Below, piece after piece: positions 29,834 to 41,400 of a DNA stretch of 64,000 nucleotides. Source of the stretch: Bacteroidales bacterium. GTDB taxonomy: Bacteria; Bacteroidota; Bacteroidia; Bacteroidales; UBA932. The translations under genes and the position numbers were made by a program. The notes under the pieces are model-generated. The model worked only from the letters and a program-made list of their open reading frames with translations, ran no database searches and had not been told where the DNA came from. The stretch is taken from positions 1-64,000 of the forward strand of contig JAQXHU010000064.1 in NCBI GenBank assembly GCA_029007435.1, given 5' to 3'. The stretch's first letter is position 1; the number at the start of each line of letters is the position of its first letter.

Positions 29834-29855
29834 CAGAAGTTCTTTGTAAGAATTC

Positions 29856-29938
29856 GGGAGAATACCAGAGTGGCCAAATGGGGCAGACTGTAAATCTGCT
29901 GGCTTATGCCTTCGGTGGTTCGAATCCATCTTCTCCCA
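29856..29938 (+). tRNA. tRNA-Tyr (anticodon GTA)
   Basis: An 83-nt class II tRNA: acceptor GGGAGAA with TTCTCCC, anticodon stem GCAGA/TCTGC around loop CTGTAAA, a long variable arm (about 29905-29919) and T loop TTCGAAT. The long variable arm and GTA anticodon identify tRNA-Tyr. Confidence 0.95.
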
Positions 29939-29945
29939 CTAAATC

Positions 29946-30018
29946 GCGGAAGTAGCTCAGTTGGTAGAGCATCAGCCTTCCAAGCTGAGGGTCGCGAGTT
30001 CGAACCTCGTTTTCCGCT
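29946..30018 (+). tRNA. tRNA-Gly (anticodon TCC)
   Basis: A 73-nt cloverleaf: acceptor GCGGAAG with TTTCCGC (last pair G-T), D arm GCTC/GAGC, anticodon stem TCAGC/GCTGA with loop CTTCCAA, and T loop TTCGAAC. The next bases CC may come from an encoded partial CCA. Confidence 0.95.
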
Positions 30019-30035
30019 CCATTTCACAACAGGTC

Positions 30036-30107
<72 letters not shown>

Positions 30108-30153
30108 CTAAATGTGTTTATATACAGCAATAACATATTAAAAACATAATATT

Positions 30154-31344
30154 ATGGCAAAAGAAACTTTCCAGAGAACCAAACCGCATGTCAACATCGG
30201 TACAATTGGCCACGTTGACCACGGTAAGACAACCTTGACTGCCGCCATCTCAAAAGTACTTCACGAGAGAGGCTTCGGCAGCGAGGATGTTAAGTCATTC
30301 GACCAGATTGACAATGCTCCAGAGGAGAAGGAGCGTGGTATCACCATCAACTCTTCACACATTGAGTACGAGACCGCTGAGCGTCACTATGCGCACGTTG
30401 ACTGCCCAGGCCACGCTGACTACGTGAAGAATATGGTTACTGGTGCCGCTCAGATGGACGGTGCGATCCTCGTGGTTGCAGCTACTGACGGTCCTATGCC
30501 TCAGACCCGTGAGCACATCCTTCTCGCAAAACAGGTTAACGTTCCTAAGATTGTCGTTTTCCTTAACAAGGTTGACCTTGTTGACGACGCTGAGATGCTT
30601 GACCTCGTTGGGATGGAGGTACGTGACCTTCTCGGATTCTATGACTTCGATGAGAACTGCCCGATTATCCGTGGCTCTGCACTTGGTGCTCTCAACGGAG
30701 AGAAAGAGTGGGAAGACAAGGTTATGGAGCTTATGGATGCAGTTGATTCATATATTCCTATCCCAGTTCGTGAGAATGAGAAACCATTCCTTATGCCTAT
30801 CGAGGACATCTTCTCTATCACCGGCCGTGGAACCGTTGTTACCGGACGTATCGAGACTGGTACTATCCACGTTAACGACGCTGTAGAGCTCGTTGGTTTC
30901 GGCGACGCTCCAAGGTCAACTACTGTAACTGGTGTCGAGATGTTCCGCAAACTCCTTGATCAGGGCGAGGCTGGAGACAATGTAGGTCTTCTTCTCCGCG
31001 GTATCGACAAGAAGGATGTCAAGAGAGGTGAGGTTGTCGCAAAACCAGGCTCTATCACTCCTCACACTGAGTTCACCGCCCAGATTTACGTCCTCAAGAA
31101 AGAAGAGGGTGGCCGTCACACTCCTTTCCACAACCACTATCGTCCACAGTTCTTCATCCGTACACTCGATGTTACCGGTGAGATCACTCTTCCAGAGGGA
31201 ACTGAGATGGTTATGCCAGGAGACCACGTGAACATCCACGTCAAGCTCATCACTCCAGTTGCTCTTAACGAAGGTCTTCGTTTCGCAATCCGTGAGGGTG
31301 GCCGTACAGTAGGTGCTGGTCAGGTAGGTAAGATTGTTGAATAA
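30154..31344 (+). CDS. tuf: Elongation factor Tu
   Basis: A 396-residue GTPase that delivers aminoacyl-tRNA to the ribosome. G1 is G19-HVDHGKT26, followed by the switch I ERGITIN, G3 DCPGHADY, G4 NKVDLVDD and G5 GSALGALNG. Domains II and III follow, with [13 protein letters not shown], and the protein ends with the usual [10 protein letters not shown]. Codon use is strongly biased, as expected for a very highly expressed gene. It is transcribed with the four upstream tRNAs. Confidence 0.98.
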   Translation: MAKETFQRTKPHVNIGTIGHVDHGKTTLTAAISKVLHERGFGSEDVKSFDQIDNAPEEKERGITINSSHIEYETAERHYAHVDCPGHADYVKNMVTGAAQMDGAILVVAATDGPMPQTREHILLAKQVNVPKIVVFLNKVDLVDDAEMLDLVGMEVRDLLGFYDFDENCPIIRGSALGALNGEKEWEDKVMELMDAVDSYIPIPVRENEKPFLMPIEDIFSITGRGTVVTGRIETGTIHVNDAVELVGFGDAPRSTTVTGVEMFRKLLDQGEAGDNVGLLLRGIDKKDVKRGEVVAKPGSITPHTEFTAQIYVLKKEEGGRHTPFHNHYRPQFFIRTLDVTGEITLPEGTEMVMPGDHVNIHVKLITPVALNEGLRFAIREGGRTVGAGQVGKIVE

Positions 31345-31347
31345 TCT

Positions 31348-31393
31348 TCCGGAATAAATACCGGAGTGTCGATGACATATCTGATACTCCGGT
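31348..31393 (+). other. Two overlapping alternative hairpins between tuf and tRNA-Trp
   Basis: TCCGG (31348-31352) can pair with CCGGA (31361-31365), and the same CCGGAGT segment (31360-31367) can instead pair with ACTCCGGT (31386-31393, 8 bp). The two structures exclude each other. No U tract follows, so RNA processing or an anti-terminator type switch is as likely as termination. Confidence 0.45.
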
Positions 31394-31400
31394 TCAATAC

Positions 31401-31472
31401 AGGGACATAGTATAAGGGTTAGTATAGTGGTCTCCAAAACCATTGATGGGAGTTCGAATCTCTCTGTCCCTG
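31401..31472 (+). tRNA. tRNA-Trp (anticodon CCA)
   Basis: A 72-nt cloverleaf: acceptor AGGGACA with TGTCCCT, anticodon loop CTCCAAA and T loop TTCGAAT. The three bases after the discriminator G are CCA, so the 3' CCA may be encoded. It lies between tuf and secE, as in many bacteria. The gap to secE (31473-31555) shows no feature. Confidence 0.95.
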
Positions 31473-31555
31473 CCAATATATCAAAGGTTACGATTTGATA
31501 ATGTTTAACAGACTCTGCGTCAGCTTCCAACAAGCAGTGTCCATTAAAAGAAAAG

Positions 31556-31744
31556 ATGAGAAAGTTCATTAACTATGTGAAAGGGTCTTTCGAGGAACTC
31601 ACCAAGAAAGTGACTTGGCCGACTTGGGCAAAGCTTCAGAGCTCTGCTCTACTCGTAATGGTCGCCACTGTCATTATTGCGGTTCTCCTGTTCCTGATAG
31701 ACTACATTTTCCAGAATCTGATGACAGTAATCTACACATTGTAA
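31556..31744 (+). CDS. secE: Preprotein translocase subunit SecE
   Basis: A 62-residue single-span inner-membrane protein of the SecYEG channel. The conserved amphipathic motif FEELTKKVTWPTWAKL (residues 13-28) precedes the transmembrane helix (about 31-52). The short, one-helix form is the common bacterial type. It is the first gene of secE-nusG-rplKAJL and 14 nt ahead of nusG. Confidence 0.95.
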   Translation: MRKFINYVKGSFEELTKKVTWPTWAKLQSSALLVMVATVIIAVLLFLIDYIFQNLMTVIYTL

Positions 31745-31758
31745 TTTGATTCATTACT

Positions 31759-32340
31759 ATGGGCGAAAAGAAATGGTACGTCCTCAGGACTGCAGGAAGC
31801 AAAGAGAAGAAAGTCAAAGAGTACCTCGATAAAGAAATCGAAAGAGATCCGGACCTCCAGAAAGAGATTTCCCAGGTTCTGGTTCCTGTCGAGAAGAAAT
31901 TCACAGTCAAGAACGGGAAAAGAGTTGCTTCAGAGAAGATTCTTTTTCCGGGTTATGTGTTTATTGAGGCAGAGCTTGGCAAAGATTCCGAGTACCTTAT
32001 CCGCAGCCACGTGATACCAGGTCTCGCCGGTTTCCTTACTGAAAAGGCAGCTATAGTCGAAGGTGAGAAAAAGACATCCGAGATGAAGGCTGTTCCGCTC
32101 AGGGACGAAGAGGTCAAAAGACTTCTTGGCAAGCAGGATGAACAGGTTGAGAGTGAGGTTGTGACAGAGGTCGATTATCAGGTAGGTGATTCAGTCAAGA
32201 TTACCGATGGTCCGTTCAATGGATTTGATGGAACAGTCGATGAGATTGCTGTGGACAGAACAAAAATCAAAGTAATAGTTATGATCTTCGGCAGAAAGAC
32301 TCTGCTTGAGCTCAGCTTTAATCAAGTAACTAAAGAATAA
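31759..32340 (+). CDS. nusG: Transcription termination/antitermination factor NusG
   Basis: A 193-residue protein that links RNA polymerase to Rho or to the ribosome. The NGN domain (about 1-115) starts WYVLRTAGSKEKKVKEYL and holds PGYVFIEAEL. The KOW domain at the end has VGDSVKITDGPFNGFDGTVD. A lysine-rich linker lies between. It is followed by rplK after 3 nt. Confidence 0.97.
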   Translation: MGEKKWYVLRTAGSKEKKVKEYLDKEIERDPDLQKEISQVLVPVEKKFTVKNGKRVASEKILFPGYVFIEAELGKDSEYLIRSHVIPGLAGFLTEKAAIVEGEKKTSEMKAVPLRDEEVKRLLGKQDEQVESEVVTEVDYQVGDSVKITDGPFNGFDGTVDEIAVDRTKIKVIVMIFGRKTLLELSFNQVTKE

Positions 32341-32343
32341 ATT

Positions 32344-32790
32344 ATGGCAAAAGAAGTAATCGGATTCATTAAGCTCCAGATCAAAGGCGGAGCAGCGAAT
32401 CCTGCGCCTCCGGTAGGACCGGCTCTCGGTTCTAAAGGACTGAATATAATGGACTTCTGCAAGCAGTTCAATGCAGCCACACAGGCTTCAGCAGGAAAAG
32501 TGCTTCCAGTTGTCATCACAGTATATTCAGACAAGTCTTTCTCTTTCGTTGTAAAACAGCCACCTGTAGCGGTTTCACTCAAGGAAGCTGCGAAAATCCA
32601 GAAAGGTTCCGGAGAGCCTAACAGGCAGAAGGTAGCGTCTGTAACCTGGGAGCAGGTAAAAGCTATCGCTGAGGGTAAAATGCAGGATATGAACGCTTTC
32701 ACTCTCAAATCAGCAATGACAATGGTTGCTGGTACAGCAAGAAGTATGGGTATAACAGTGACCGGAACATTCCCGGAAGACATTAAATAA
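32344..32790 (+). CDS. rplK: 50S ribosomal protein L11
   Basis: A 148-residue protein of the GTPase-associated centre. The N-terminal domain has [20 protein letters not shown] with the proline hinge bound by thiostrepton-class drugs; the RNA-binding C-terminal domain ends [12 protein letters not shown]. Full length, in standard position before rplA. Confidence 0.98.
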   Translation: MAKEVIGFIKLQIKGGAANPAPPVGPALGSKGLNIMDFCKQFNAATQASAGKVLPVVITVYSDKSFSFVVKQPPVAVSLKEAAKIQKGSGEPNRQKVASVTWEQVKAIAEGKMQDMNAFTLKSAMTMVAGTARSMGITVTGTFPEDIK

Positions 32791-32801
32791 ACAGCTGCGA
32801 G

Positions 32802-33500
32802 ATGAGTAAACTTTCAAAAAATATGAAGGCTGCCCTGGCCAAATACGACCAGACCAAGCAGTACACCCTTGCAGAAGCGTGCGGAATTGTGAAGGATCTC
32901 ACTTATACAAAATTCGACTCTTCTGTAGAGCTCGCTGTCAACCTCGGAGTTGACCCGCGTAAGGCTAATCAGATGATCCGTGGAGTGGTTTCACTCCCTC
33001 ACGGCACAGGTAAAGTCACAAGAGTGCTTGTTCTTTGTACTCCTGATAAAGAGGAGGAGGCAAAAGAGGCAGGAGCTGACTATGTTGGTCTTGACGAGTA
33101 CATCGAGAAGATCAAAGGCGGCTGGACTGATGTTGATGTCATTATTTGTACTCCTTCAGTGATGGCAAAGATTGGTGCCATCGGCCGTATCCTTGGACCG
33201 AGAGGTCTTATGCCGAACCCTAAGACCGGTACAGTTACAATGGCTGTAGGCAACGCTGTTAAAGAAGTCAAGGCAGGTAAGATAGATTTCAAAGTTGACA
33301 AGACCGGAATCGTTCATACCGCTATCGGAAAAGCATCTTTCACTCCGGAGCAGATTTATGACAACGCCAAGACTGTCCTCTCAGCCATCATCAAGCTGAA
33401 ACCTCAGACACTCAAAGGCACATATCTCAAAGGCGCATCTATCTGCACCACTATGAGCCCTGGTGTTACTATTGATATCAAAGCATTCAGTGCTGAATAA
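32802..33500 (+). CDS. rplA: 50S ribosomal protein L1
   Basis: A 232-residue protein of the L1 stalk. The two-domain signature [19 protein letters not shown] is present, and [14 protein letters not shown] marks the RNA-binding face. In many bacteria L1 represses its own operon by binding the rplK leader; no such site was worked out here. It is followed by rplJ after 15 nt. Confidence 0.98.
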   Translation: MSKLSKNMKAALAKYDQTKQYTLAEACGIVKDLTYTKFDSSVELAVNLGVDPRKANQMIRGVVSLPHGTGKVTRVLVLCTPDKEEEAKEAGADYVGLDEYIEKIKGGWTDVDVIICTPSVMAKIGAIGRILGPRGLMPNPKTGTVTMAVGNAVKEVKAGKIDFKVDKTGIVHTAIGKASFTPEQIYDNAKTVLSAIIKLKPQTLKGTYLKGASICTTMSPGVTIDIKAFSAE

Positions 33501-33515
33501 TAAAAGTTCAATGTT

Positions 33516-34046
33516 ATGAGAAAAGAATTTAAAGCCCAGATAATTGAATCTATCTCAGCACAGCTCCAGGAGACCCCTAATTTTTATATTACTGACATCT
33601 CCGGACTGAATGCCGAGCAGACTACAAAGCTCCGCCGTGCCTGCTATGAGGCCGATATCAAGCTCACAGTTGTTAAGAACACTCTTTTCCATCACGTGAT
33701 CAAGGCTATGGAAAATGAAGAGCTTGAGGCGCTCGTCCCGACACTCAAAGGCAATACTGCCATTATGTTCACGAACGTGGCAAACAGCCCTGCGAAGCTC
33801 ATAAAGAAGTTCCAGAAAGACGGTTTTGAGAAGCCGGCCCTGAAAGGAGCATATGTTCAGGAGTGTGCTTTTGTCGGCGCAGACAAACTCGAGGAACTTG
33901 CTTCTATCAAGTCCAAGGAGGAACTCATCGGAGATATCATCAATCTTCTCCAGTCTCCTGCGCGCAATGTCATCTCAGCTCTCGAGTCAGCTGGCGGCAA
34001 GATTGCAGGAATTGTCAAGACCCTTTCAGAAAAAGAAGAGAAATAA
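33516..34046 (+). CDS. rplJ: 50S ribosomal protein L10
   Basis: A 176-residue stalk base protein that anchors L7/L12 dimers. Family blocks are YITDISGLNAEQTTKLRR, VVKNTLFHHV and ALKGAYVQECAFVGADKLEELA, followed by the long C-terminal helix for L12 binding (about 135-170). It is 30 nt ahead of rplL. Confidence 0.97.
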   Translation: MRKEFKAQIIESISAQLQETPNFYITDISGLNAEQTTKLRRACYEADIKLTVVKNTLFHHVIKAMENEELEALVPTLKGNTAIMFTNVANSPAKLIKKFQKDGFEKPALKGAYVQECAFVGADKLEELASIKSKEELIGDIINLLQSPARNVISALESAGGKIAGIVKTLSEKEEK

Positions 34047-34076
34047 GTATAAACAATTTAATCAATATCATTTATT

Positions 34077-34454
34077 ATGGCAGATGTAAAAGCACTTGCA
34101 GAAGAGTTGGTTAACCTTTCTGTAAAAGATGTTCAGGAACTTGCAAAAGTTCTCAAAGAAGAGTACGGTATCGAGCCTGCAGCTGCAGCTGTCGCTGTAG
34201 CAGGTCCTGCAGCAGCCGCTGAGGCCGCTCCAGCAGAGCAGACTGAGTTCGATGTTATCCTCAAATCAGCCGGAGCTGCCAAGCTCGGTGTCATCAAGGC
34301 TGTGAAGGATCTCCTCGGTCTCGGACTGAAAGAGGCAAAAGACCTCGTTGACAAGGCTCCAGATGCAACTTTGAAAGAGAAAGTATCCAAGGCTGAAGCA
34401 GAGCAGATCAAATCTACTCTCGAAGAGGCTGGTGCAGAAGTTGAGGTTAAATAA
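34077..34454 (+). CDS. rplL: 50S ribosomal protein L7/L12
   Basis: A 125-residue stalk protein. It has an N-terminal dimerisation helix pair (about 1-33), an Ala/Pro-rich hinge (about 38-52, [19 protein letters not shown]) and a C-terminal factor-binding domain with [20 protein letters not shown]. Strong codon bias. It is followed by a strong hairpin before rpoB. Confidence 0.98.
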   Translation: MADVKALAEELVNLSVKDVQELAKVLKEEYGIEPAAAAVAVAGPAAAAEAAPAEQTEFDVILKSAGAAKLGVIKAVKDLLGLGLKEAKDLVDKAPDATLKEKVSKAEAEQIKSTLEEAGAEVEVK

Positions 34455-34485
34455 CTTCGCTTCTCCCCTTGATGGGAACGAAATC

Positions 34486-34522
34486 AGGTTTAGAGCCCTG
34501 GCTATAGGCTCTAAACCTTTTT
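34486..34522 (+). terminator. Terminator/attenuator between rplL and rpoB
   Basis: A perfect 11-bp stem, GGTTTAGAGCC (34487-34497) with GGCTCTAAACC (34507-34517), one further A-T pair at the base, a 9-nt loop and then TTTTT. It sits where rplJL and rpoBC expression is uncoupled in other bacteria. No separate rpoB promoter was identified in the 36 nt that follow, so partial read-through is inferred. Confidence 0.85.
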
Positions 34523-34558
34523 GTCGTATTTAATTTTTCTCTATTTCAAAGGCAGAAT

Positions 34559-37500
34559 ATGTCAAATAAGACTTCAAACAAACGAATTAATTTCGCCACA
34601 TCAAAAATTCTGGATTATCCGGATCTTCTTGAGGTGCAGCTGAAGTCGTTCAAGGACTTTTTCCAGCTTGACACCACTCCTGAGAACAGGAGGAATGAAG
34701 GCCTTTACCAGGTATTCCAGGAAATATTTCCAATCGAGGACACGAGGAACAATTACAAGCTCGAGTTCATCGACTATTTCGTCGAGCCTCCCCGTTATTC
34801 GATTGAAGAGTGTCTTGAGAGAGGACTGACGTACAACGTTCCTCTGAAGGCAAAACTCCGCCTTTCCTGCAGCGATCCGGAGCACGAGGATTTCGCGACG
34901 AGAGTACAGGATGTATATCTCGGCGACATTCCTTATATGACTCCGGCAGGCACATTCGTTATCAACGGATCAGAAAGAATCATTGTTTCACAGCTCCACA
35001 GGTCGCCTGGTGTATTCTTCGACCAGACTCTCCACGCAAACGGAACCAAGCTTTACTCGGCCAGAATCATTCCTTTCAAAGGTTCCTGGATTGAGTTCGC
35101 GACCGACATCAACAATGTGATGTACGCCTACATCGACCGCAAGAAGAAATTGCCGGTGACAACATTGTTGAGGGCTATCGGATTTGACGCGGACAAAGAC
35201 ATCATAGACATCTTCGGCCTTGCGGAGGAAATCGAGGCTACGCCGGAGAACCTCAGCGCCAACGAAGGACGCAAACTTGCGGCAAAAGTCATCATAGCCT
35301 GGAACGAGGACTTCGTTGACGAGGACACAGGTGAGGTCATCCCTATTGAGAGGACGAAACCTATCGTCGAGCGTGGTGACATCATCAATGCAGAGACTAT
35401 CCAGAAACTTGCAGAGGCGGATGTCAAGACAGTCCTCCTCCAGAAAGATGAGGCAAGCGACAACGAGTACGCAATTATCTACAACACTCTGCAGAAAGAT
35501 CCGACAAATACGGAAAAGGAAGCCGTCAACTACATCTACAAGCAGCTCAGGAATTCTGAACCGCCTGATGAGGCCACTGCAAGGGATGTCATTGACAAGC
35601 TCTTCTTCTCCGAAAAGAGATATGACCTCGGTATCGTCGGCCGTTACCGTCTGAACAAGAAGCTGAGTCTCAATATAGACCCGGCGCTTCGTGTTTTGAC
35701 CAACACCGATATCATCGAGATTATCAAATACCTTATCCAGCTCATCAATTCCAAGGCAACTGTTGACGATATCGACCATCTGAGCAACAGGCGTGTCAGA
35801 ACAGTGGGCGAGCAGCTTGCAAACCAGTTCAGCGTGGGTCTTTCCAGAATGGCGAGGACCATCCGCGAAAGGATGAATGTCCGTGACAGCGAGCAGTTCT
35901 ATCCGATAGACCTGATCAACTCCAAGACATTGTCTTCAGTTATCAACTCATTTTTCGGAACAAGCCAGCTTTCCCAGTTTATGGACCAGACCAACCCGCT
36001 TGCGGAGGTCACACATAAACGCCGTCTTTCAGCCCTTGGCCCTGGTGGTCTTTCCAGGGACAGAGCGGGATTCGAGGTCAGGGACGTGCATTATACCCAT
36101 TATGGAAGACTCTGTCCAATCGAGTCTCCTGAGGGACCTAACATCGGACTCATATCGTCACTCTGCGTTTATGCCAAGATTGACGAACTCGGATTCATCG
36201 AGACTCCTTACCGCAAGGTTGAAAACGGCAAGGTTGATCTCAGCGACACCGGCTGGAAATTTATGAGCGCCGAGGAGGAGGAAGACCAGCTTGTCTCCCT
36301 CGCCAATGTCAAGATGGACGATGACGGTACAATCGAGGACGACAGAATCCAGTGCCGTCTTGAGGCTGACTTCCCGGTTGTCACCAGGGAGGAGGTGAAA
36401 TATATGGATGTGGCTCCTAACCAGATGGCTTCAGTGGCCGCTTCCCTCATTCCGTTCCTTGAGCACGATGATGCCCACCGCGCCCTGATGGGTGCGAATA
36501 TGATGCGCCAGGCCGTTCCGCTTCTCAAACCTCAGTCTCCTATTGTAGGCACCGGTCTTGAGGAAAGAGTCTGCATTGACTCCAGAACCCAGGTGATGGC
36601 TGAACGTCGTGGTGAAGTCGTATATGTTGACGCCAACGAAATACACGTCAAGTATGACAGGACTGAAGACGAAAAATTTGTCAGCTTCACTCCGGACATC
36701 ACTGTATATCACCTTCCTATCTACAGGAGGACCAACCAGAGCACCACAATCTGCCTCAAACCTGTCGTAAGGAAAGGTGACATTGTGGAGAAAGGCCAGG
36801 TGATGACCGAGGGATATGCCACCCAGAACGGTGAGCTCGCTCTCGGGCGCAACTTGATGGTTGCTTTCATGCCGTGGAAAGGATACAACTATGAGGATGC
36901 TATTGTACTGTCAGAGAAGATGGTGCGCTGGGATATCCTTACATCTGTGCACGTCGATGAGTTTGTGACCGAGGTCCGCGAGACCAAGCGCGGAATGGAG
37001 GAACTTACTTCCGACATTCCGAATGTCAGCGAGGATGCTACCAGGAATCTCGACGAGAACGGTGTGGTAAGAGTCGGTGCACACATTGACCCGGGTGACA
37101 TTATGGTCGGCAAGATCACTCCTAAGGGAGAGAGCGATCCGTCTCCGGAGGAGAAACTCCTGAGGGCCATTTTCGGTGACAAGGCAGGCGATGTCAAGGA
37201 CGCATCTCTCAAGGCCAATCCTTCACTCAGCGGAACAGTCATCAAGACAGCTCTTTACGCCAAAGTTGCCAAAGAGGGCAACAGAAAAGGCGCCAAAGCC
37301 GAGCTCAAAGCCAAACTCGAAAGCATCGAGGAGGATTTCAACAAGAAGGCAGAAGCACTTTATCACAAGTTCTTCGAGAAACTTGCCGCTCTCGCCGAGG
37401 GCAAGGCAAGCGCCGGAATCAGCGACCTTTACGGTGTGGAGGTAATCCCTGCCGGCAAGGAGATAACAGTTGACCAGCTGAAGACTATCGATTACAACAA

Positions 37501-38377
37501 TATCAATTCCAACAGGTGGACCGAGGACGAACACACCAACTGGATGATCCGCGAACTTATCAACAACTACTGCATCTCGTTCAAGGAGGCAGCGGCTGCC
37601 AACAAGAGGGCTCAGGACAAGATCAAGATTGGTGACGAACTTTCCAACGGTGTTATGCAGCTTGCCAAAGTGTATATCGCCAAGAAGAGGAAGATCACTG
37701 TCGGCGACAAGATGGCCGGCCGTCACGGTAACAAAGGTATTGTGGCCAAGATTGTCAGGGAGGAGGATATGCCGTTCCTTGAGGACGGAAGACCTGTTGA
37801 CATTGTGCTCAACCCTCTCGGCGTGCCTTCACGAATGAACCTCGGACAGATTTACGAGACAGTTCTCGGGTGGGCAGGACAGGTCCTCGGTGTCAAGTTC
37901 AGCACCCCGATCTTCGACGGAGCAAGCATTGACGAACTCTGCGAATACACAGACAAGGCAGGCCTTCCGAGATTCGGAAAGACGCATCTCAGGGATGGCG
38001 GCACAGGCGACTGGTTCGACCAGTACGCAACAGTGGGCGTCATATATATGATCAAGCTCGGCCATATGGTTGACGACAAGATGCACGCCAGGTCTATCGG
38101 ACCATATTCTCTCATCACACAGCAGCCTCTCGGCGGTAAAGCCCAGTTCGGAGGCCAGCGATTCGGAGAGATGGAGGTCTGGGCGCTTGAGGCCTTCGGC
38201 GCAGCAAATGCCCTGCAGGAGATTCTTACCGTCAAGTCAGATGACGTGACCGGAAGGAGCAAGACCTACGAGGCTATTGTCAAAGGCGAGCCTATGCCGA
38301 CACCTGGCATACCTGAGTCCCTGAATGTGCTCCTGCACGAGCTCAGAGGTCTCGGACTGAAGGTGACACTTGATTAA
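34559..38377 (+). CDS. rpoB: RNA polymerase beta subunit
   Basis: A 1272-residue catalytic subunit. Visible: the rifampicin region [20 protein letters not shown] then [10 protein letters not shown], with the residues found in sensitive strains (Asp, His and Ser at the usual resistance positions); [42 protein letters not shown]; and the C-terminal clamp segment [19 protein letters not shown] Lys/Glu-rich insert near 900-935 is a lineage feature. It is followed by rpoC after 25 nt. Confidence 0.98.
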   Translation: MSNKTSNKRINFATSKILDYPDLLEVQLKSFKDFFQLDTTPENRRNEGLYQVFQEIFPIEDTRNNYKLEFIDYFVEPPRYSIEECLERGLTYNVPLKAKLRLSCSDPEHEDFATRVQDVYLGDIPYMTPAGTFVINGSERIIVSQLHRSPGVFFDQTLHANGTKLYSARIIPFKGSWIEFATDINNVMYAYIDRKKKLPVTTLLRAIGFDADKDIIDIFGLAEEIEATPENLSANEGRKLAAKVIIAWNEDFVDEDTGEVIPIERTKPIVERGDIINAETIQKLAEADVKTVLLQKDEASDNEYAIIYNTLQKDPTNTEKEAVNYIYKQLRNSEPPDEATARDVIDKLFFSEKRYDLGIVGRYRLNKKLSLNIDPALRVLTNTDIIEIIKYLIQLINSKATVDDIDHLSNRRVRTVGEQLANQFSVGLSRMARTIRERMNVRDSEQFYPIDLINSKTLSSVINSFFGTSQLSQFMDQTNPLAEVTHKRRLSALGPGGLSRDRAGFEVRDVHYTHYGRLCPIESPEGPNIGLISSLCVYAKIDELGFIETPYRKVENGKVDLSDTGWKFMSAEEEEDQLVSLANVKMDDDGTIEDDRIQCRLEADFPVVTREEVKYMDVAPNQMASVAASLIPFLEHDDAHRALMGANMMRQAVPLLKPQSPIVGTGLEERVCIDSRTQVMAERRGEVVYVDANEIHVKYDRTEDEKFVSFTPDITVYHLPIYRRTNQSTTICLKPVVRKGDIVEKGQVMTEGYATQNGELALGRNLMVAFMPWKGYNYEDAIVLSEKMVRWDILTSVHVDEFVTEVRETKRGMEELTSDIPNVSEDATRNLDENGVVRVGAHIDPGDIMVGKITPKGESDPSPEEKLLRAIFGDKAGDVKDASLKANPSLSGTVIKTALYAKVAKEGNRKGAKAELKAKLESIEEDFNKKAEALYHKFFEKLAALAEGKASAGISDLYGVEVIPAGKEITVDQLKTIDYNNINSNRWTEDEHTNWMIRELINNYCISFKEAAAANKRAQDKIKIGDELSNGVMQLAKVYIAKKRKITVGDKMAGRHGNKGIVAKIVREEDMPFLEDGRPVDIVLNPLGVPSRMNLGQIYETVLGWAGQVLGVKFSTPIFDGASIDELCEYTDKAGLPRFGKTHLRDGGTGDWFDQYATVGVIYMIKLGHMVDDKMHARSIGPYSLITQQPLGGKAQFGGQRFGEMEVWALEAFGAANALQEILTVKSDDVTGRSKTYEAIVKGEPMPTPGIPESLNVLLHELRGLGLKVTLD

Positions 38378-38402
38378 TTTGAGCCAATAGAATTGTTATA
38401 CT

Positions 38403-41400
38403 ATGCCTATTTTGAACAATAAAGACAATAAGGTAAGAAGCAATTTCCAGAGAATCAGTATCTCCCTGGCTTCTCCTGAGGACATCAGGGAGAGGTCCCA
38501 CGGAGAGGTCCTGAAGCCGGAAACGGTAAATTACAGGACCTACAAGCCTGAGAGAGACGGACTCTTCTGCGAGAAGATTTTCGGACCTACCAAAGACTAC
38601 GAGTGCTACTGCGGCAAGTACAAGAGGATCAGATACCGCGGAATCGTATGCGACAGGTGCGGAGTCGAAGTCACAGAGAAGAAAGTGCGCCGCGAGAGAA
38701 TGGGTCACATCTCTCTCACAGTGCCTGTAGCTCATATCTGGTACTTCAAATCAGCTCCTAACAAGATTTCCGCAGTCCTCGGCATTCCTGCCAAGAAACT
38801 CGAGGCTGTCATATACTATGAGAAATACATTGTCATCAAGCCGGGAGACAGCGGCCTGAACAAACTTGATCTTCTCTCGGAGGACGAGTATCTCGCAGTT
38901 ATTGACAAAATGCCTGAGAACGACAACCTTCCTGATGACGCTCCTGAGAAATTCATCGCCAAGATGGGCGCGGACGGAATCTATGATCTCCTGAAAGAGA
39001 TTGACATCGACCAGCTCGCCAAATCCCTCAGGGAGGCGATGGCCAATGAGACCGCCCAGCAGAGGAAAGCAGAGATTCTGAAGAGGCTCAGCGTTGTCAA
39101 ATGGTTTGAGGAGTCGAAGGGCATCAACCGTCCTGAGTGGATGATTATGAAGGTCATTCCGGTCATTCCGCCGGATCTCAGACCTCTCGTTCCGCTCGAT
39201 GGAGGACGTTTCGCCACATCCGACCTTAATGACCTCTACAGAAGGGTCATCATCAGAAACAACCGTCTCAAGAGGCTTATCGAGATCAAGGCTCCTGAAG
39301 TCATTCTCAGGAATGAGAAGCGTATGCTCCAGGAGGCTGTTGACTCCCTCTTTGACAACTCCAAGAAGTCAAGCGCAGTGAAGAGCGAGTCCAACAGGGC
39401 TCTCAAATCTCTGTCTGACAGCTTGAAAGGCAAGCAGGGACGTTTCCGTCAGAACCTCCTCGGTAAACGTGTGGACTACTCCGCCCGTTCTGTCATCGTC
39501 GTCGGCCCTGAACTTCAGATGCACGAGTGCGGCCTTCCTAAATTTATGGCGGCCGAGCTTTACAAACCGTTCATCATCAGGAAACTGATTGAGAGGGGCA
39601 TCGTGAAGACAGTCAAGTCCGCAAAGAAAATCGTGGACAGGAAAGACCCTGTTATCTGGGATATTCTCGAGAATGTGATGAAAGGTCATCCGGTTCTCCT
39701 GAACCGTGCGCCTACACTTCACAGGCTCGGTATCCAGGCTTTCCAGCCTCGTATGATCGAGGGCAAGGCCATACAGCTTCACCCTCTTGCCTGCACCGCC
39801 TTCAACGCCGACTTTGACGGTGACCAGATGGCTGTCCACCTTCCTCTCAGCAATGCGGCTGTGATGGAGGCCCAGCTTCTTATGCTCGGTTCCCAGAACA
39901 TCCTCAATCCTGCAAACGGAACTCCTATCACAGTGCCTTCACAGGATATGGTGCTCGGTCTTTACTATATCACTAAAGTGAAACCGGGTGCCAAGGGCCA
40001 GGGAATGAGTTTCTATGGACCGGAAGAGGTGATTGTCGCTCTCAACGAGGGCGCTGTCGAAATGCACGCCGAGATCAGCGTAAGACTTCTCGTTGACAAG
40101 CAGGACCCTTCAAAGGGCACCCAGATGGTGAAGACCACACCTGGCCGCATCATCGTCAACCAGTATGTGCCTGAAGAAGTTCCATATGTGAACGAGGTGC
40201 TCGGAAAGAAAGCTCTCAGGAAAATCATCACCGAGGTCATCAAGAACACAGGCGTGGCGAGAACCGCCCACTTCCTCGACGACATCAAGAATCTCGGTTA
40301 TGACAGGGCGTTCAGGGCCGGTATCTCTTTCAACCTTGGCGATGTCCTCATTCCGGATGAGAAATACACTCTCATCGATGAGGGCTACAGGCAGGTCGAG
40401 GATATCAAGAACAACTATGCTATGGGTTTCATCACCAATAACGAGCGTTATAACAAGGTGATCGACCTGTGGACTATCATAGACAACAAACTCACCGGAA
40501 TTGTCGAGAAGCAGATTTCAGCAGACCAGCAGGGATTCAACCCTGTATATATGATGCTGGATTCGGGAGCCCGTGGTTCCACACAGCAGATCAAACAGCT
40601 CTGCGGTATGCGAGGCCTTATGGCGAAACCGCAGAAATCAGGTGCTGCCGGAGCTGAGATTATCGAGAACCCGATTGTGTCCAACCTGAAGGAGGGAATG
40701 ACAGTGCTCGAGTACTTCATCTCCACCCACGGCGCACGTAAGGGTCTTGCCGATACCGCTTTGAAGACTGCCGATGCAGGTTACCTCACAAGACGTCTTG
40801 TCGATGTGTCACACGATGTCATCATCAATGAGGAGGACTGTGGCACACTCCGCGGACTTATGGCTTCCGCCATCAAGAACAAGGACGATGTTGTCGAGTC
40901 TCTCGGAGAGAGGATTCTCGGACGTACTTCCGTTCACGATATCTTCAACCCGATTACAGGCGAACTCATCATCAAGGCCGGCGAGGAAATCAGGGAGGCT
41001 ACTGCCAGCCTGATTGACTCACTGCCGATTGAGCAGGTCGAGATTCGTTCAGTGCTTACCTGCGAGTCCCGCAAGGGTGTCTGCGCCAAGTGCTACGGAC
41101 GAAATCTTGCAACCAGCAGGATGGTCGAGAAGGGCGAGGTTGTCGGTGTCATCGCCGCACAGTCCATCGGTGAGCCTGGTACTCAGCTTACCCTCCGTAC
41201 TTTCCACGTCGGCGGTACAGCTTCCAGCACGGCCGCTGACTCCTCAATCGAGTCCAAGTACAACGGAAAACTCCAGTTCGAGGAACTCAGAACCCTCGAA
41301 AGAGAGTCTGACTCAGGAGAGAAAGAGGTGGTTGTTGTCAGCCGTATGACAGAACTCAAGATTATCGACGAAAATACCGGCATTACCTTCTCAAGCTACG

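Noticed and set aside
34559..38377. Rifampicin-resistance substitution in rpoB
   Set aside because: The residues at the usual resistance positions are those of sensitive enzymes.
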